Part shown: positions 24,323 to 32,297 of the stretch, piece by piece | Numbering within the stretch: position 1 is the first letter of the stretch | Layout of the letters: each line of letters opens with the position of its first letter | Origin: CAVUAA01 sp963739345 | GTDB lineage: Bacteria > Chlamydiota > Chlamydiia > Chlamydiales > JAFEGQ01 | Length of the DNA: 64,000 nucleotides | Direction of reading: 5' to 3' | NCBI GenBank assembly: GCA_963739345.1 | Contig: CAVUAA010000001.1 | Coordinates: 310,001-374,000 of the forward strand | Notes under the pieces: model-generated | Seen by the model: only the letters and a program-made list of their open reading frames with translations | Told to the model about the DNA's origin: nothing | Databases searched by the model: none | Program-made: the position numbers and the translations under genes

Positions 24323-24891
24323 ATCCTGGGAATGGTGATGCCCTGCTGTCCCATGTACTTACCCGATCGGTCAGCATAAGAGACTTGTGGGCGCTCGGCA
24401 CCTTCGAAGAAGATCACCTGGCAGATCCCTTCGTTTGCGTAAATTTTTGCGGGAAGCGGAGTGGTATTGGAGATCTCGAGGGTGACGTGTCCTTCCCAGC
24501 CCGGCTCGAGGGGGGTGACGTTGCAGATGATGCCACATCTAGCGTAGGTCGATTTGCCGAGGCAGATGGTCATGACGTCGCCGGGGATGCGGAGATATTC
24601 CACGCTGCGAGCGAGGGCGAATGAGTTGGGGGGGATGATACACTCGTCGGTCTCGATGTCGACGAAGGCGTCTTCGCTAAAATTTTTCGGGTCGACGATG
24701 GCGTTGTAGACCGGAGTGAAAATTTTAAACTCTCGAGCGACGCGGAGGTCGTAGCCGTAGCTCGACACCCCATAGCTAATGGCTCGCTTGGTTTTGCCAT
24801 CGCCAAGCTTCCACACCTGCCCCTCTTCAAACGGCTCGATCATTCCGTTTATTGCTTGCTCACGAATCCAACGATCTGATTTGACGGCCAT
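24319..24891 (-). CDS. dcd: dCTP deaminase
   Basis: Deaminates dCTP to dUTP for thymidylate synthesis. The 190-residue length is standard. The substrate loop CLGKSTYARCGI, the catalytic-site segment PLEPGWEGHVTLEISN and the trimer-core motif YANEGICQVIFF are all present. GGAGTGGAGC precedes the ATG. It is the CT039 counterpart; here the CT040 homologue ruvB is separated from it by a divergent transporter gene. Confidence 0.95.
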   Translation of the reverse strand: MAVKSDRWIREQAINGMIEPFEEGQVWKLGDGKTKRAISYGVSSYGYDLRVAREFKIFTPVYNAIVDPKNFSEDAFVDIETDECIIPPNSFALARSVEYLRIPGDVMTICLGKSTYARCGIICNVTPLEPGWEGHVTLEISNTTPLPAKIYANEGICQVIFFEGAERPQVSYADRSGKYMGQQGITIPRI

Positions 24892-24917
24892 TGCTCCACT
24901 CCAGTTTTCTCAAAGCG

Positions 24918-24980
24918 TATAATAGGTTGGGCCATTCTTGCCAACAATGACTGTCGGCGCCTACACTTTGGCAATTTTTT
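24918..24980 (+). promoter_or_regulatory. -10 box and attenuator-like hairpin before the NSS transporter
   Basis: TATAAT at 24918-24923 predicts a start near 24930 and a leader of about 50 nt. TTGCCAA (24938-24944) pairs with TTGGCAA (24968-24974), which is followed by six T (24975-24980) and then directly by the ATG at 24981. No Shine-Dalgarno is visible. The hairpin plus T-run looks like an intrinsic terminator placed immediately before the gene. No convincing -35 was found. Confidence 0.4.
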
Positions 24981-26300
24981 ATGGCTCGAGAAACTTGGAA
25001 ATCACGACTAGGATTTGTTTTTGCGGGTGTTGGCTCGGCGGTTGGCCTTGTCAACATTTGGCGCTTCCCCTACGTGGTGCAGGAAAATGGGGGCGGCGCC
25101 TTCATTCTGATCTACATTGGGTTTTTGCTGTTGATCGGCTACCCGGTGCTAGTCTCTGAGGTGTTGATCGGAAGGACGACGGGTCACGGGCCGGCGGGAG
25201 CGTTCAAAGGAAAATTTTGGAACGCTTCTGGCAAGGGAATCGTTCTAACAGGTTTTCTTGTCAGTTCGTTCTACAGCGTGGTGGCCGGTTGGATCATCGG
25301 TTATCTTGTGAAGGCGGTGACGAGCGGCTTTGGGGGGGTGAGAACGGTCGCCGAGGCAGATGCTCTGTTTCAGACCAATATTGGTTCGTGGTGGTGGTGC
25401 ATTGGTTATCATCTGCTCTTTATGGTTCTCGCGGCCGCGGTGTTGGATCGGGGAGTGCGGAAGGGGATTGAGCTGCTCAACAAGTGGCTGATGCCCATCT
25501 TGGTGGCGCTGTTGGTCGTGATCATGATCCGGGGATTGATGCTCGTAGGAGGCGCTAGGGCGATGGGCTCGCTGCTGGCCCCCGATTGGGGCTTGATCAC
25601 GCCGATGGCGGTTTTGACGGCGCTCGGTCATGCGTTTTTCACTTTGAGTTTGGGACAGGGGACGATGATCACCTACGGCAGCTACCTCGGCAAAGGAGCC
25701 AACCTGCCGACTTCCTGCGCGCCGATTGTGATTTTTGACACGGTAGTTTCGTTGCTGGCGGGAATTGCGGTGTTGTCGATTGTCTTTGCGGCCGGGGCCA
25801 GTTCGACCGAAGGGTTTGGGCTGCTGTTTGCGACGTTGCCCACTGTGTTTGCGACGATTCCAGGAGGAGCGCTGCTGGGGATCTTTTTCTTCTTGCTGGT
25901 GCTGATGGCGGCGCTCACGTCGCAGACGTCTGCGATGGAGCCGGCGATCACGGCTCTGATCGATGAGCGGGGATGGAAGCGGCACTGGGCGGTGGCGGCG
26001 GTTGCTGGAGGGGCATTTTTGGTTGGCGTCCCCAGTGCGCTGTCTTTCAATGTTTGGTCGGGAACGCACATCTTCGACTTTGTCGCGTTTATTACGATGG
26101 ACGTATTGATCCCGCTCGGCGGTTTGATTGCAGTCCTCTATGTGGGATGGGTGTGGGGGTTCAACAAGGCGTTTCCTCACCTCTATGGCGACACTCTGAA
26201 GCCCCATCGGGTGCTGCACGACTATCTCGCCGTTTGTGTCCGTTTCGTGGCCCCCGTGTTGATTGCAGTCATCTTGGTCATGTCACTCTTGAAAAGATGA
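24981..26300 (+). CDS. Neurotransmitter:sodium symporter (SNF) family transporter
   Basis: 439-residue Na-dependent amino-acid transporter of the inner membrane with about 11-12 hydrophobic segments. The family signature is complete at the N-terminus: RLGFVFAGVGSAVGLVNIWRFPYVVQENGGGAF (Na and substrate sites of TM1 and TM2). TLSLGQGTMITYGSYL and TSQTSAMEPAITAL are the TM6 and TM8 regions. It probably imports an amino acid from the host; CT231 is a chlamydial family member. It is divergent from dcd and interrupts the dcd-ruvB order. The start lacks a Shine-Dalgarno and abuts a T6 run. Confidence 0.92.
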   Translation: MARETWKSRLGFVFAGVGSAVGLVNIWRFPYVVQENGGGAFILIYIGFLLLIGYPVLVSEVLIGRTTGHGPAGAFKGKFWNASGKGIVLTGFLVSSFYSVVAGWIIGYLVKAVTSGFGGVRTVAEADALFQTNIGSWWWCIGYHLLFMVLAAAVLDRGVRKGIELLNKWLMPILVALLVVIMIRGLMLVGGARAMGSLLAPDWGLITPMAVLTALGHAFFTLSLGQGTMITYGSYLGKGANLPTSCAPIVIFDTVVSLLAGIAVLSIVFAAGASSTEGFGLLFATLPTVFATIPGGALLGIFFFLLVLMAALTSQTSAMEPAITALIDERGWKRHWAVAAVAGGAFLVGVPSALSFNVWSGTHIFDFVAFITMDVLIPLGGLIAVLYVGWVWGFNKAFPHLYGDTLKPHRVLHDYLAVCVRFVAPVLIAVILVMSLLKR

Positions 26301-26318
26301 GCTGATTAGTGGTATCAC
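26289..26318 (+). promoter_or_regulatory. Sigma-70-like promoter of ruvB, leaderless geometry
   Basis: TTGAAA (26289-26294), an 18-bp spacer and TATCAC (26313-26318). The -10 ends 7 nt before the ruvB ATG at 26326. GGGGC lies only 1 nt before the ATG, too close for ribosome binding. Confidence 0.5.
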
Positions 26319-26325
26319 ATGGGGC

Positions 26326-27324
26326 ATGTCCGAGAGGTTGATCGACTCCCAATTACAGAGTAGTGACGAGGCTTTTGAAATGCCTCTCCGTCCGCAGTCG
26401 CTTGGCGAATTCGTGGGACAGCGAAGCGTCTGTGATCGGCTCGAGGTGTTGCTGGGTGCCGCAAAAATGCGGGGCGATCCGCTCGGCCACTGCCTGTTTT
26501 CTGGGCCGCCCGGTTTGGGGAAGACGACGCTTGCCAATATTTTGGCGCGTGAAATGGGCGTCAATGTGGTGGTGACCTCGGGAGCGGTGATAGAGAAGCC
26601 GGGCGACCTAGCCGGCGTGTTGACCAATCTGGGCCGTGGAGATTTACTTTTCATCGACGAGATTCATCGTCTACCAAGTGCCGTCGAGGAGTATTTGTAT
26701 CCTGCGATGGAGGATTTTGTTCTCGATCTGGTGATCGACAGCGGGCCGGCTGCTCGGTCGGTACAGGTAACGCTTGAGAGATTTTCGTTGGTGGGTGCGA
26801 CCACCCGTTCAGGGCAACTCTCGGGGCCGATGCGGTCCAGATTTGGCATAAGTTGCCGATTGGACTACTATTCTGCCGACACGTTGTGTAAGATCATACG
26901 CCGGTCAGCGGTGCTGCTGGGGATGGAGCTGGGCGATGAGGCGGCGCTTGAGCTGGCACATCGGTCTCGAGGGACGCCACGCATCGCCAACAACCTCCTC
27001 CGTTGGGTGCGCGACTTCTCAGCGATGCGGGCAGGGGGACGGCTTGACCGGGAAATTGTTCGAGCAGCGCTCGACATGTTAGAGATCGACCAGATCGGTC
27101 TCGATGAGATGGATAAGAAAATTCTGGGTGTGATCATGCAGCAGCATGATGGGGGCCCAGTCGGTTTAAACACGATCGCGGTGGCGATTGGAGAAGACAA
27201 AGGGACGATCGAAGAGGTGTACGAGCCTTATCTCATCATGCGAGGACTTCTTAGGCGAACACCGCGCGGGCGTGAGGCGACCGCAATGGCATATGAACAT
27301 TTAAAGGGAGAGAGAGATGCTTAA
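26326..27324 (+). CDS. ruvB: Holliday junction branch-migration ATPase RuvB
   Basis: AAA+ motor that drives Holliday-junction branch migration with RuvA. The 332-residue length is standard. Visible are Walker A GPPGLGKTTL, Walker B IDEIHRLP, sensor 1 GATTRSGQLSGPMRSRFG with the arginine finger, sensor 2 RGTPRIANNLLRWVRDF, and the C-terminal winged helix GLNTIAVAIGED. It is the CT040 counterpart and overlaps the SpoIID-like gene by 8 nt (27317), as CT040-CT041 neighbours would. Confidence 0.96.
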   Translation: MSERLIDSQLQSSDEAFEMPLRPQSLGEFVGQRSVCDRLEVLLGAAKMRGDPLGHCLFSGPPGLGKTTLANILAREMGVNVVVTSGAVIEKPGDLAGVLTNLGRGDLLFIDEIHRLPSAVEEYLYPAMEDFVLDLVIDSGPAARSVQVTLERFSLVGATTRSGQLSGPMRSRFGISCRLDYYSADTLCKIIRRSAVLLGMELGDEAALELAHRSRGTPRIANNLLRWVRDFSAMRAGGRLDREIVRAALDMLEIDQIGLDEMDKKILGVIMQQHDGGPVGLNTIAVAIGEDKGTIEEVYEPYLIMRGLLRRTPRGREATAMAYEHLKGERDA

Positions 27325-28519
27325 AGGCATACTTGTGGCACTAGTGATGGCAACCACCGCAGTTTCTGCGGCTGACAAAGAGGTCGAGACGATCCGAGTA
27401 TTAGTCGCGGACGCCGTTCCCAACCCGCAAGTGGAGGTGACCGGCGGCTACCGCCTCTTTAACCCCGCGACGCAAAAGTTCATCGGCTCATCTCTCAAAG
27501 GGCGCCGCTCCCGCGTAGAGGCTCTGCAGACCGGTCTGAGATGGGGTGAGGAATATCCCGCCGTCTATCAGATTAGCATCTTGCCCCGTCGCGAAGGTAA
27601 CACGACCATCGTCAACGGCATTCAGTATCAGGGGAACATCCACCTCTATCAGGTTGACGGGCGAGTGAGCATTGTCAACGAGATTCCGGTGGAAGACTAC
27701 CTCCGTTTTACTCTCACTGAGAAGTTCGCTGAGCCGCGGAGCGCAGAAGTGATGGCAGCGGTTGCGATCGCAGCTCGCACCTCCGCAATGCATCAGGTGG
27801 ATGAGCACTGGGGCGATCTGTGGGACGTCCGCGCAGAGTCGGTTCATTACCGCGGCGGCCTCGCCAGCTCGGCTAGCGGCGCCGTCGATCAGGCAGTCAC
27901 CGACACGCAGTACATGATCCTCACTGTCGGCGACCGTCCCGGCCACACCTTCCCAGCTGTTTGGACCGAAGACTGTGCTGGCCGCACGGCTCCCTACGGC
28001 CTCATGTTCGGCAACAATGGAAAAGATCTTGAAACGGTCGCAGCTCCCCTCGCCCTTCAGCACCGCGACGCCGCCGCTTGGCGCCTAGCCGTTTCCAAGG
28101 AGTCGCTTGCTCGCGCCGCCCGTCTTGAGACCATTACCAACATGCAGCTTCTTGCTGATGGCGAGACCAAGAAGGTCTATGCTATCCGTCTCACCGATGG
28201 GAAAGGCGTTCAGGAGATCTCCTTCTTCCGCCTTCAGGCTGCCCTCGGCTCCGATAAGTTGAAGAGTTCCGACTTCACTGCTGAGATGAATCAGGGACAG
28301 ATTGTCTTCCGCGGCTATGGCGAAGGGCATGGCGTCGGTCTTTGCCTTTTCAGTGCGCAGAAGATGGCTCGTGACGGCTCTAACGCCGCCGAAATCCTCG
28401 CCGCCTTCTACCCCAATGCCAAGCTGCAGATCACTCGTGAGAGCATCACCAGATCGGCCGGCTTCTTCGGCCGCAAGCCAGCCATCTATGGCTTCCACAT
28501 GAACACAAGTCGCCTGTAG
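27317..28519 (+). CDS. SpoIID/LytB-domain secreted protein (CT041-like)
   Basis: 400 residues with signal peptide MLKGILVALVMATTAVSAA. The SpoIID domain is clear: GNIHLYQVDGRVSIVNEIPVEDYL, MAAVAIAARTSAMHQVDEHWGDLWDV, and FRGYGEGHGVGLCLFSAQKMARDG with the His/Gly-rich end motif. SpoIID enzymes are lytic transglycosylases acting on denuded glycan; chlamydial homologues are thought to act on septal peptidoglycan. GAGAGAG precedes the ATG, which lies inside ruvB. It is intact, but two degraded copies of its sequence lie downstream (29016-29117 and 30157-30395). Confidence 0.92.
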   Translation: MLKGILVALVMATTAVSAADKEVETIRVLVADAVPNPQVEVTGGYRLFNPATQKFIGSSLKGRRSRVEALQTGLRWGEEYPAVYQISILPRREGNTTIVNGIQYQGNIHLYQVDGRVSIVNEIPVEDYLRFTLTEKFAEPRSAEVMAAVAIAARTSAMHQVDEHWGDLWDVRAESVHYRGGLASSASGAVDQAVTDTQYMILTVGDRPGHTFPAVWTEDCAGRTAPYGLMFGNNGKDLETVAAPLALQHRDAAAWRLAVSKESLARAARLETITNMQLLADGETKKVYAIRLTDGKGVQEISFFRLQAALGSDKLKSSDFTAEMNQGQIVFRGYGEGHGVGLCLFSAQKMARDGSNAAEILAAFYPNAKLQITRESITRSAGFFGRKPAIYGFHMNTSRL

Positions 28520-28548
28520 GAGGCCGAAATAGAGATGCTTAGGTTGTG

Positions 28549-28577
28549 CTGATTTGATTTTCCGTTTCGGTTACAAT
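28549..28577 (+). promoter_or_regulatory. Island promoter, copy 1
   Basis: CTGATT (28549-28554), a 17-bp spacer and TACAAT (28572-28577). The whole block from the end of spoIID to here resembles the block at 29117-29175. A strong AGGAGGT follows at 28597-28603. Confidence 0.6.
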
Positions 28578-28608
28578 GGCTTGCACAGAAAAAAATAGGA
28601 GGTCTGTA

Positions 28609-28665
28609 ATGAAACAAGCACCTCTCGAAAGAAACGAAATATTGAAAATTAGTGACTCTTTTTGA
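28609..28665 (+). pseudogene. Orphan 18-codon gene start, remnant of a lost gene
   Basis: ATG with AGGAGGT 5 nt upstream encodes MKQAPLERNEILKISDSF and then stops. The promoter and leader are like those of the F-box gene at 29203. The pattern L-x-x-N-E-I-L-x-x-I resembles the start of an F-box, so this may be the 5' stub of a former F-box gene. From 28666 to 29015 (350 bp) I see no gene; it holds only the imperfect hairpin GAAGGGGGCAAAAGCCCC near 28906 and AT-richer sequence that I cannot assign. Confidence 0.5.
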
Positions 28666-29015
28666 AGAACGGGGTAACGCCTCGTGTATGGTAAGGCGGT
28701 CAATATGGACTCGCTTCAGCCTGCTGCTATTCCACAAGTTGTTATAGCTGCGTATTTTGATCCTTCTTGCCGTCTCCCGTGTCGTCATCTGCCTAAGGGA
28801 TTCGATTTGCGTTATTGGACTGGTTAGTGAAGCTGATAAACTCGCCTGAGATCATCCGCTCACTGCCAAGGAATTACATGCCTTTTACGAAAACTAGCCA
28901 TAAGGGAAGGGGGCAAAAGCCCCTTCGTGCCAACGACCGATCACCTCCTTTACCAATACCTGTTCTCTAAAGGTTGTGAATGCCGGCAGAGGGTTGCACG
29001 GAGCTAAGAGTTCGT

Positions 29016-29117
29016 GCCTTCGCCGCGTTCTACCCTGGTGCTAAGCTTCAGATCACCCGTGATCCCAGCGCCAAGCGTCAGACAAGCCGCTTCCACATGC
29101 ATGCTAGTGACCCCTAG
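29016..29117 (+). pseudogene. Relic of a SpoIID C-terminus
   Basis: Thirty-three codons and a stop, with no start of its own. The translation AFAAFYPGAKLQITRD then (after a deletion) SRFHMHAS matches the end of the intact SpoIID protein (LAAFYPNAKLQITRE ... YGFHMNTS). Nucleotide identity is high over the first 45 bases. It lies directly before a second copy of the island promoter, just as the intact gene lies before copy 1. Confidence 0.8.
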
Positions 29118-29146
29118 TGATCTGAAACAGAGAGGCTTCAGTTTCC

Positions 29147-29175
29147 TTGATCTGAATCCCTGCTTCGGCTAAAAT
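29147..29175 (+). promoter_or_regulatory. Island promoter, copy 2 (F-box gene)
   Basis: TTGATC (29147-29152), a 17-bp spacer and TAAAAT (29170-29175), followed by AGGGAGG 7 nt before the ATG at 29203. It aligns with copies at 28549 and 32097. Confidence 0.65.
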
Positions 29176-29202
29176 AGCTGACCGAATTAGGGAGGTTTTG
29201 CA

Positions 29203-30069
29203 ATGGCAGATTTGTTGTCGAGAGTATTTAATAGAGATCTTGCCCCACAGATCTTTGGTCATTTGGGCGAAGCGGATCGTGACAGCTGTCGAGTTGTCTG
29301 TAAGACATGGAAAAAGTTGATCGACCTTAGTTTTCCGATTGTTATTGCGCACAACGGTACGCAGGAGGAGGGTCAACGGATTGATGCCCGACTGGTACAC
29401 CACCTCGCATTCCGACGGCTGGGAGACACCCGATTTGACCCTGATGCCCAATTGAACGGACCCATAACCTTTTGCTTGCACCCGCCAAGTGTCGCCAGAG
29501 TCGAGTGTGTGTGGCGAACGGAGCACCACACCTGGTTAGGATCGGCACTCAAGGATCACTATTTGAGAGCAACTAAAGACTATATGACGTCACAAGCAGA
29601 AAAACGCCGTCAATGGCTCCTTTTGCGTTCGGCGTACTCGATGAGTGCCGGTGGCGGAGGTTCTCCCCCTCCCTTCGATTTGGGGGCGCTATTTAGGGAG
29701 AGACAACCCCAGTTGGTGGAGATGAATCTGAAGCTCTTGTCGGCAGGGTGGTTCACATGTGAGCGGGACAGATTTCCTTTTTCTCTCGGTGGCGGAGGGG
29801 GAGGCCTACGTCTCCTCAATTTGGAGTCATCGCTCCTGAAGATTGACTTCGCCGAGCTTCGGCACAAGGTGTCAGAGCCAAGGAAGAAATCATGGTGGTG
29901 GCTGGTGGGCGCTGCGCTGGCCTGTCTTGCAGTAGCGGCGCTGTGGTATGGCTGCCGGGCTTGGAAAAGACCGAAGGTTGCCACTGGAATGACTGGCCAG
30001 GGATTGGTCACATCGGCGCTTACGTTGTCGGACGGGAAAAAGGTGCGTGACATGGTTTTTGCAAAGTAA
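29203..30069 (+). CDS. F-box protein with C-terminal membrane anchor
   Basis: 288 residues. The N-terminal 45 residues form an F-box (DLLSRVFNRDLAPQIFGHLG, then EADRDSCRVVCKTWKKLID), the eukaryotic domain that binds Skp1 in SCF ubiquitin ligases. The middle (50-235) is unrecognised, with two Gly/Pro-rich linkers (SAGGGGSPPPF, LGGGGGGLRL). WWWLVGAALACLAVAALWYG (about 240-260) is a membrane segment followed by basic residues. There is no signal peptide, so it is a candidate type III effector or inclusion-membrane protein recruiting host SCF. It is preceded by a shared promoter and a strong AGGGAGG. Confidence 0.8.
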   Translation: MADLLSRVFNRDLAPQIFGHLGEADRDSCRVVCKTWKKLIDLSFPIVIAHNGTQEEGQRIDARLVHHLAFRRLGDTRFDPDAQLNGPITFCLHPPSVARVECVWRTEHHTWLGSALKDHYLRATKDYMTSQAEKRRQWLLLRSAYSMSAGGGGSPPPFDLGALFRERQPQLVEMNLKLLSAGWFTCERDRFPFSLGGGGGGLRLLNLESSLLKIDFAELRHKVSEPRKKSWWWLVGAALACLAVAALWYGCRAWKRPKVATGMTGQGLVTSALTLSDGKKVRDMVFAK

Positions 30070-30156
30070 GTCATAGAGGGAACGAGGGAGTCGGACAGAC
30101 GAGCGTCGCCGCGATCTGTGCGATGTCCATGTTGATCAAGTGGACGAGCTGCCCGT

Positions 30157-30395
30157 TTGGAGATTATCACCAACATCCAGCTTCTTGCCGATGCCGAAAC
30201 CACGAACATCTACGCCGTCTGTCTTACTGATGGGATGGCGTCCAGAAATTCTCCTTCGTCCGCCTCCAGAAGGCCCTCGGCCCCGATAGGTTAAAGAGCT
30301 CTGACTTCACCGCTGAGATGAATTAGGGACAGATGATCCTCCGTGGCTATGGTGAAGGGCATGGCGCTGGCCTCGGCCTTTCCAATACGCGGGAG
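30157..30395 (+). pseudogene. Relic of an internal SpoIID segment
   Basis: About 240 bp closely matching the intact gene at about 28127-28365 (GAGATTATCACCAACAT for GAGACCATTACCAACAT, and so on through TATGGTGAAGGGCATGGCGC). It has frameshifting deletions and an in-frame TAG (GATGAATTAG). It carries no promoter or start. With 29016-29117 it shows that spoIID was duplicated more than once. The F-box gene lies between the two relics, and the LRR gene begins 53 bp after this one. Confidence 0.85.
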
Positions 30396-30447
30396 TTGGT
30401 AGGATTTTTTTTCTTACGAGGTCTTTGCATTGACTTAGGGGCGTACA

Positions 30448-32067
30448 TTGCCCCATTATGCTTGGGCAATTCAAGATAGGTGCTGGGGTTTGGATTCTTT
30501 TGAAATTTTAGAGCCGTTTACAAATCTTGACGAGGCTAGGCGTACGAAAGCGCCTTACCTCCATCTGGACTCTTCTCAGTTTCATGACCTTAATATTGAC
30601 GAGTTTGTTCGCGATTTCGCTCATGTGAGGGAAATACGTATTCAGCGATCGCACAGCCATGAAGTTCCGTATCTACTAAGGCTGCCCAATTTAGAAAAAT
30701 TATTTTTGATAGTAATCTTCATTAATAAAGAGTCGGTGTCTGACATTGCCAGAATCAAAAGCCTGCGTCATCTGCATCTTCATCAATGCGAAAGTATTTT
30801 TACCGGTTTTTATGAACTTGTAGTAGCGTCACAGCTAGAGTCACTGTGGTTGGAGGGTTGTGACTATGTCACAGACGAGCGTCTGGAGATCCTTTCGCGA
30901 TCGAAGACGCTTCGGCAGCTCACGCTGATAAATCCCTACTGCTCGTCAGAGGGTTTGGCGCATCTCGGGGCCCTGACGCAGCTCGAACACCTCACCATCC
31001 ACGGGGCCGATGTCACTGAGGAGGCGGTCAAACACTGGGGCTCCTTGAAGCGCTTGCACTGTCTAGATATCTTGGAGGGAAAGCTAACTGATGAGTGGTT
31101 ACGGGTTTTAGCGCAGATTCCGACGCTGACTTGTTTTAGATTTGAGGGGCGTGATCTTCGGTTCACTGAGGCGGGCATCAAGACATATCTTATGCGTTTT
31201 CAGCAGCTAGAGGAGATCAAGCTTGCGACATTCGATTACAGGCTTAACAACCACTGTTTGGAATATTTAGGTCAGCTCCCTAACCTAAAGAGGCTCAGTT
31301 TTCATCGCGCGCATTTCTCGTGGGAGGGCATGGGGGCATTGGCGCAATTGCAGCATCTTGACGAGCTATATCTAGACTTTAGCGATTTGGGCATGCCTTT
31401 TTCTCCTCCCGCTCGGGAAATGGTCGCCTCCGACATTTCACAGTTCCCGGGTGTGCGGTCCCTTCGCATGTGTATCAACGGGGTAACAGACGATGGGTTA
31501 TCTGGATTGTTTTCATTACGTCTCCTTGAGGAGCTCGACCTTTCACATGCTAAGGTGACTTCCGGGGGTTTGCAGGTGCTTAAGCACCTAACTCATCTTC
31601 GTAGCCTGGATTTGAGTCGCTGTGAGGGCGTCGATGATGAGGTGCTGGCATGCCTGGCCGGCATGAAGGAACTAACCCATTTACGTTTGGAAGGCTGTGA
31701 CCAACTCACTGATGAGGGCCTTCAGCATTTGGCAGGGCTTGGGAAGCTTGAGTATTTGAATCTAAAGAACTGTATACAAATCACTGATCGTGGCATCTCT
31801 CATCTCGCCGAGCTACCCCGATTAAAGTATTTGAACCTGACATTGTGTAGCCAGATTTCTGACATCGCCCTCTCCTATTTGTCTAATGCTCGAGATTTGG
31901 TGGAGTTTTTTATTTACAAGTGTCAGATAGTTACCGATGCTGGAATGAGTTGCCTGTACGGATGCAGGCAGCTAAGATACCTTGATATCCTTCATTGCAC
32001 GAAGATCTCTTCCGCCTGCAAATCAAAGCTCGAGGAGAACAATCCTGGGATTTACGTCCGGGGATAG
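30448..32067 (+). CDS. Leucine-rich repeat protein (AMN1/FBXL type)
   Basis: 539 residues from a TTG with TTAGGGGCG just upstream; the start is uncertain and the N-terminus could be truncated. From about residue 60 to the end it consists of about 24-residue LRRs of the cysteine-containing eukaryotic class, for example HLRLEGCDQLTDEGLQHLAG, YLNLKNCIQITDRGISHLAE and YLNLTLCSQISDIALSYLSN. This type normally follows an F-box in FBXL proteins, and no F-box is present here although the gene upstream has one. No signal peptide or membrane segment. A likely host-interacting effector. Codon usage is visibly less GC-rich than in the core genes. Confidence 0.85.
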   Translation: MPHYAWAIQDRCWGLDSFEILEPFTNLDEARRTKAPYLHLDSSQFHDLNIDEFVRDFAHVREIRIQRSHSHEVPYLLRLPNLEKLFLIVIFINKESVSDIARIKSLRHLHLHQCESIFTGFYELVVASQLESLWLEGCDYVTDERLEILSRSKTLRQLTLINPYCSSEGLAHLGALTQLEHLTIHGADVTEEAVKHWGSLKRLHCLDILEGKLTDEWLRVLAQIPTLTCFRFEGRDLRFTEAGIKTYLMRFQQLEEIKLATFDYRLNNHCLEYLGQLPNLKRLSFHRAHFSWEGMGALAQLQHLDELYLDFSDLGMPFSPPAREMVASDISQFPGVRSLRMCINGVTDDGLSGLFSLRLLEELDLSHAKVTSGGLQVLKHLTHLRSLDLSRCEGVDDEVLACLAGMKELTHLRLEGCDQLTDEGLQHLAGLGKLEYLNLKNCIQITDRGISHLAELPRLKYLNLTLCSQISDIALSYLSNARDLVEFFIYKCQIVTDAGMSCLYGCRQLRYLDILHCTKISSACKSKLEENNPGIYVRG

Positions 32068-32096
32068 GTCATCGGAGCACGGGCGTAGTCCGTTAC

Positions 32097-32151
32097 TTGC
32101 TCTGAATTTACGCTGCCTTTATGTTTGACGGGCAGTGAGGGAGGTCCGATG
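32097..32151 (+). promoter_or_regulatory. Island promoter copy 3, with SD and start codon stranded by the IS
   Basis: TTGCTC (32097-32102), a 17-bp spacer, TATGTT (32120-32125), GAGGGAGGT (32137-32145) and ATG (32149-32151). The ATG is the end of the 5-bp target duplication CGATG (32147-32151), and the IS begins at the next base. The second CGATG at 33310-33314 holds the start codon of the ankyrin gene. This is therefore that gene's original promoter and ribosome-binding site. Confidence 0.75.
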
Positions 32152-32170
32152 ACCCAGATTGCTACCCTGA

Positions 32171-32288
32171 CTCGGCTTAAGGGCTAGCGAAGTGGTTCAG
32201 ATACGACCGGAACGCCGACGGCAAGGGTACTCCCTTGCCGAGAAGTTCCGGGAAGTAGATGGGCCGCTGCAGCAGCCCTTAAGCCGAG
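32171..32288. repeat. Large subterminal hairpin, left end of the IS
   Basis: CTCGGCTTAAGGGCT (32171-32185) pairs perfectly with 32274-32288. Inside are ACCGGAAC/GTTCCGG arms and a core GGCAAGGGTACTCCCTTGCC (32220-32239), itself a perfect hairpin. The same core, reverse-complemented, is at 33221-33240. Confidence 0.85.
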
Positions 32289-32297
32289 CCAATTTTC

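Noticed and set aside
25245..26219. 324-codon open frame on the minus strand
   Set aside because: Antisense to the NSS transporter; Arg/Gln/His-rich shadow without recognisable structure.
28900..28930. GGGGC-AAAA-GCCCC hairpin as a terminator
   Set aside because: No T-run follows and one base is bulged; it lies in a gene-free relic region.
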